The notes below the pieces were generated by a model that saw only the letters and a program-made list of their open reading frames with translations, was not told where the DNA came from and did not search any database. From the NCBI GenBank assembly GCA_905201685.1, contig CAJKOW010000041.1, positions 1 to 15,942 of the forward strand: a stretch of 15,942 nt of DNA, in the 5' to 3' direction. Both the position numbers and the translations under genes were made by a program. The stretch comes from an uncultured Bacteroides sp. (GTDB lineage: Bacteria; Bacteroidota; Bacteroidia; Bacteroidales; Bacteroidaceae). Below, one piece after another: positions 13,741-15,942 of this stretch (the first letter of the stretch is position 1; each line of letters opens with the position of its first letter).

Positions 13741-15477
13741 ATGAAGATTCGTGCATGTATTTTTGTGAGTATGTTCCTTCTGTCGGGGACACTGAGTGCC
13801 CAGCATGAAGAAGTAAAATTGAAAATCGTTCAGACCAGCGACATTCATGGCAATTATTATCCCTACGATTTTATTCTCCAGAAGGAGGCTGTGGGCAGCT
13901 TGTCGAGAGTACATAGTTTTGTTCAGAAAGAACGCGAGAGCTATGGTGATAATCTTATTCTGTTGGATAATGGAGACATTCTTCAGGGACAGCCTACGGC
14001 CTATTACTATAATTATATGGATACGGCTTCGGTACATGTGACAGCCGACATGATGAACTATATGGGCTACGATGCCGGAAATATGGGAAACCACGATGTA
14101 GAGACCGGACGGGCTGTTTTCGACCGTTGGACCCGCGATTGCCATTTCCCTGTATTGGGAGCCAACATCGTAGAGGTATCGACCGGTAAGCCCCATTTTA
14201 AACCTTACGAGGTGCTGGAACGGGATGGCGTGAAAATCGTAGTTTTAGGCATGATTACTCCTGCTGTCCCTGCGTGGCTGTCAGAGAACCTATGGCAAGG
14301 GCTGCGTTTTGACGACATGGAAGAGACTGCCCGTAAGTGGGTGAAGACGATTCGCGAACAGGAGAAGCCGGACTTGCTGATTGGTATGTTCCATGCCGGA
14401 CAGAACGCGGTACTGATGAGCGGTAAGTACAGAGAGAATGCTTCGGTGGAAGTCGCCCGCAATATTCCGGGGTTTGATATTGTGCTGATGGGGCACGATC
14501 ATGCACGCGAGTGCAAGAAAATACAGAATGTGGCAGGTGATTCTGTCCTGGTGATAGATCCGGCCAATAAAGGAGTCGTTGTATCGGACATTGACGTAAC
14601 GCTGCAAATGCAGGATGGCAAGGTGGTGAGCAAGCAGATTGACGGAAGGCTCTCGGCAATGGATGCGTATGAACCAAGTGCTGCGTTCATGAAGCAGTTT
14701 GCATCGCAATATGATACCATTCAGCAGTTTGTTTCCAAAAAGATAGGCCGGTTTACAAAGACGATTTCTACTCGTCCGGCATATTTCGGCTCTTCCGCTT
14801 TTGTCGATCTCATCCACACGTTGCAGTTGCAGATTGGGCAGGCTGAGATTTCCTTTGTGGCTCCTTTGTCCTACGATACCGAGATTAAGGCTGGCGACGT
14901 GTTTGTGAGCGATATGTTCAATTTGTACAAATACGAGAATATGCTTTATACCATGTGGCTTTCGGGAAAAGAGATTCACGACATGCTTGAAATGTCGTAT
15001 GGGTTGTGGACAGCGCAGATGAAATCGCCTGATGACCATTTGCTGCTGTTGCGTGAAGAACCTCGTGAGGGAGCCGAAGATCGGGCCATGTTCCGTAACT
15101 TCAGTTACAATTTCGATTCGGCAGCAGGCATTGTCTATACGGTAGATGTAACAAAACCTGTGGGAGAGAAGGTGAACATTATCAGCATGGCCGACGGTTC
15201 TCCTTTTGACATGGGCAAGCGGTATAAGGTCGCATTGAATTCTTACCGGGGAAATGGGGGAGGAGAGTTGCTGACCAAGGGAGCAGGCATTCCTCAAGAC
15301 AAGCTGAAGGAGCGTATCCTGTATTCTACCGATAAGGATTTGCGTTTTTATCTGATGCAGTATATCGAACAGAAGGGAGTGATAGATCCTCAGGCTTTGG
15401 GACAGTGGAAATTCATTCCCGAAGAGTGGACGGTGCCTGCTTCCCGCAGAGATTATGAGTTGTTGTTTGGTCGTTAG
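13741..15477 (+). CDS. Secreted 5'-nucleotidase / 2',3'-cyclic phosphodiesterase-type metallophosphatase
   Basis: This 578-residue protein has a signal peptide (MKIRACIFVSMFLLSGTLSA, likely cut before Gln21), so it acts in the periplasm or outside the cell. The calcineurin-like metallophosphatase domain (about 26-290) shows all metal ligands in order: SDIHG (Asp34, His36), LLDNGD (Asp79), GNHD (Asn117, His118), MFHAG (His218) and GHDH (His252, His254). The C-terminal 5'-nucleotidase domain (about 330-540) contributes substrate binding, including SYRGNGGGELLTKGAG (about 502-517). Members such as UshA and CpdB hydrolyse nucleotides or 2',3'-cyclic nucleotides and so supply nucleosides and phosphate. 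The sequence does not let me choose between these activities. It appears to be a single-gene unit with its own promoter motif; a weak hairpin follows. A 415-codon antisense frame opposite is a shadow. Confidence 0.93.
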   Translation: MKIRACIFVSMFLLSGTLSAQHEEVKLKIVQTSDIHGNYYPYDFILQKEAVGSLSRVHSFVQKERESYGDNLILLDNGDILQGQPTAYYYNYMDTASVHVTADMMNYMGYDAGNMGNHDVETGRAVFDRWTRDCHFPVLGANIVEVSTGKPHFKPYEVLERDGVKIVVLGMITPAVPAWLSENLWQGLRFDDMEETARKWVKTIREQEKPDLLIGMFHAGQNAVLMSGKYRENASVEVARNIPGFDIVLMGHDHARECKKIQNVAGDSVLVIDPANKGVVVSDIDVTLQMQDGKVVSKQIDGRLSAMDAYEPSAAFMKQFASQYDTIQQFVSKKIGRFTKTISTRPAYFGSSAFVDLIHTLQLQIGQAEISFVAPLSYDTEIKAGDVFVSDMFNLYKYENMLYTMWLSGKEIHDMLEMSYGLWTAQMKSPDDHLLLLREEPREGAEDRAMFRNFSYNFDSAAGIVYTVDVTKPVGEKVNIISMADGSPFDMGKRYKVALNSYRGNGGGELLTKGAGIPQDKLKERILYSTDKDLRFYLMQYIEQKGVIDPQALGQWKFIPEEWTVPASRRDYELLFGR

Positions 15478-15481
15478 AGTC

Positions 15482-15515
15482 AAGCGGGAGGGTGAATGAA
15501 GAAACCGCTTTCCTT
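15482..15515 (+). terminator. Possible weak terminator after the 5'-nucleotidase gene
   Basis: AAGCGG (15482-15487) and CCGCTT (15505-15510) are complementary with a 17-base loop, followed by TCCTTTC. The stem is short and the T-run broken, but it lies only five bases after the stop codon. Confidence 0.35.
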
Positions 15516-15584
15516 TCGGCATTACACGGAAATTCACGGAAAGTTGCGGTGTCTTTCTCCTAAAAAAACATAAAACTGCATTCT

Positions 15585-15641
15585 GAGTACTACGCTCCCT
15601 ACGCCCGTCTGGCTTTCAGACACTTACGGGAATAAGTACTC
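15585..15641 (+). other. Nested stem-loop in the region before the VirE-N gene
   Basis: GAGTACT (15585-15591) pairs with AGTACTC (15635-15641). Inside it, CCCGT (15604-15608) pairs with ACGGG (15626-15630), and CTG with CAG forms an inner tip. The element ends directly where the long inverted repeat beginning at 15642 starts. The rest of 15516-15584 holds a doubled ACGGAAA motif and an A-rich run and nothing I recognise. Confidence 0.5.
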
Positions 15642-15777
15642 CGAAATCGGGAAACGGTTCCGAATATTTTGCTTTGTTTTGCAGTGGCCGCAGCAATGGT
15701 GCTGGCGGCCGGACTATAAAACATGATAGTTGCTATGGAAACATCAACTGCAAAACACGAACCGTTCCTGATTTCCG
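15642..15777 (+). other. Long inverted repeat enclosing the start codons of the VirE-N gene
   Basis: TGTTTTGCAGT (15675-15685) is the exact complement of ACTGCAAAACA (15747-15757). AACGGTTC (15653-15660) is the exact complement of GAACCGTT (15759-15766). GAAATCGGG (15643-15651) pairs with CCTGATTTC (15767-15775) with one G-U. The total is about 28 base pairs with a 13-base bulge on the left. Directly inside, GGCCGCAGCA (15686-15695) and TGCT-G-GCGGCC (15700-15710) make a ten-pair hairpin with a four-base loop. Both candidate start codons (15723, 15735) lie in the remaining unpaired segment. A translation-controlling leader is one reading; an old inverted duplication is another. Confidence 0.6.
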
Positions 15778-15942
15778 AATTTCCGGACGTCAGGAGCAAA
15801 AAGCCCCGCGACATTCCCTTTGCCTGCTTCATCGGGCGCATACGCGGCGACGACTTCAAGGCGCACACACTGAACTACCGCCGACTGGCCGCGCAGCCGG
15901 ACCGCAAGGCCGAAGCGCAGGCGGTGAAGGGGCGCACACCCT
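15723..15942 (+). CDS. VirE N-terminal domain protein (BT4734/BF3469-type), partial
   Basis: The open frame runs off the right edge, so only about 70 residues are visible. It can start at ATG 15723 or ATG 15735 (METSTAKHEP); the first has an A-rich upstream run (ACTATAAAAC) that suits Bacteroides starts, and an in-frame stop lies six bases before it. The visible protein (HEPFLISEFPDVRSKK...IPFACFIGRIRGDDF...LNYRRLAAQPDRKAEAQ) recalls the N-terminus of Bacteroides proteins with a VirE N-terminal domain, often followed by a primase/helicase-like part. In many Bacteroides genomes such genes sit in accessory clusters with an HU-like protein and an N-acetylmuramoyl-L-alanine amidase, but nothing of that is in view. 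The coding sequence is visibly more GC-rich than the rest of the window, in line with an acquired region. The assignment is from memory of related sequences. Confidence 0.7.
   Translation, partial: MIVAMETSTAKHEPFLISEFPDVRSKKPRDIPFACFIGRIRGDDFKAHTLNYRRLAAQPDRKAEAQAVKGRTP

Noticed and set aside
14290..15537. 415-codon antisense open frame opposite the 5'-nucleotidase
   Set aside because: The sense strand encodes all metallophosphatase motifs; the antisense frame shows no domain and low-quality composition.
15599..15868. Minus-strand 89-codon frame opposite the VirE-N start
   Set aside because: It runs across the inverted repeat and the VirE-N coding start; its apparent internal similarity comes from the inverted repeat itself.

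Overview
The window looks like chromosome of a Bacteroides-type organism (order Bacteroidales). The reasons are: TAnnTTTG motifs, matching the -7 element of the Bacteroides primary sigma factor, sit upstream of almost every transcription unit; there are few strong Shine-Dalgarno sites; and the gene families are typical of the group (TlpA-like thiol proteins with large N-terminal extensions, a DUF3332 lipoprotein, a BspA-like leucine-rich repeat protein, and a VirE N-terminal (BT4734-type) gene at the right edge). I cannot name the species. No tRNA, rRNA, insertion sequence or CRISPR array is visible.

Layout. (1) 1-4469, plus strand: a TPR protein with a lipobox, a membrane span and a C-terminal helix-turn-helix, then two tandem secreted TlpA-like thioredoxin-fold proteins with WCxxC sites. 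Between regulator and pair is a cluster of TTCCACA motifs and a leader hairpin. (2) 4470-5117: a perfect 15-bp inverted repeat at a convergent junction, then a DUF3332 lipoprotein on the minus strand. (3) 5227-7122, minus strand: a grpE-dnaJ chaperone operon with a terminator. (4) 7123-7545: the only gene-free stretch over 300 bases. It is a divergent promoter region holding four 18-bp palindromes at an exact 23-bp period. (5) 7546-9162: an ABC-F protein of the YbiT type whose second ATP site has lost every key residue. (6) 9163-13622: a BspA-like LRR protein (minus), a CPBP-family membrane protease (plus) and the RNA-binding accessory protein Tex (minus). Both convergent gene ends here are occupied by long inverted repeats built from short tandem units, and two of the neighbouring proteins finish inside them. 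(7) 13623-15477: overlapping divergent promoters and a secreted 5'-nucleotidase. (8) 15478-15942: an intergenic region full of inverted repeats leading into the start of a VirE-N gene, which runs off the window.

How the genes work together. Most are housekeeping genes: protein folding (GrpE, DnaJ), translation (ABC-F), transcription and RNA (Tex), and periplasmic nucleotide salvage (5'-nucleotidase). The only likely functional cassette is the TPR-HTH protein with the TlpA pair, which could link an envelope signal to periplasmic thiol proteins; this is inferred from adjacency only. The most unusual signals are the one-sided ABC-F, the phased palindrome array in its leader, the inverted repeats that bracket convergent gene ends, and an inverted repeat of about 28 bp that encloses the start codons of the VirE-N gene.
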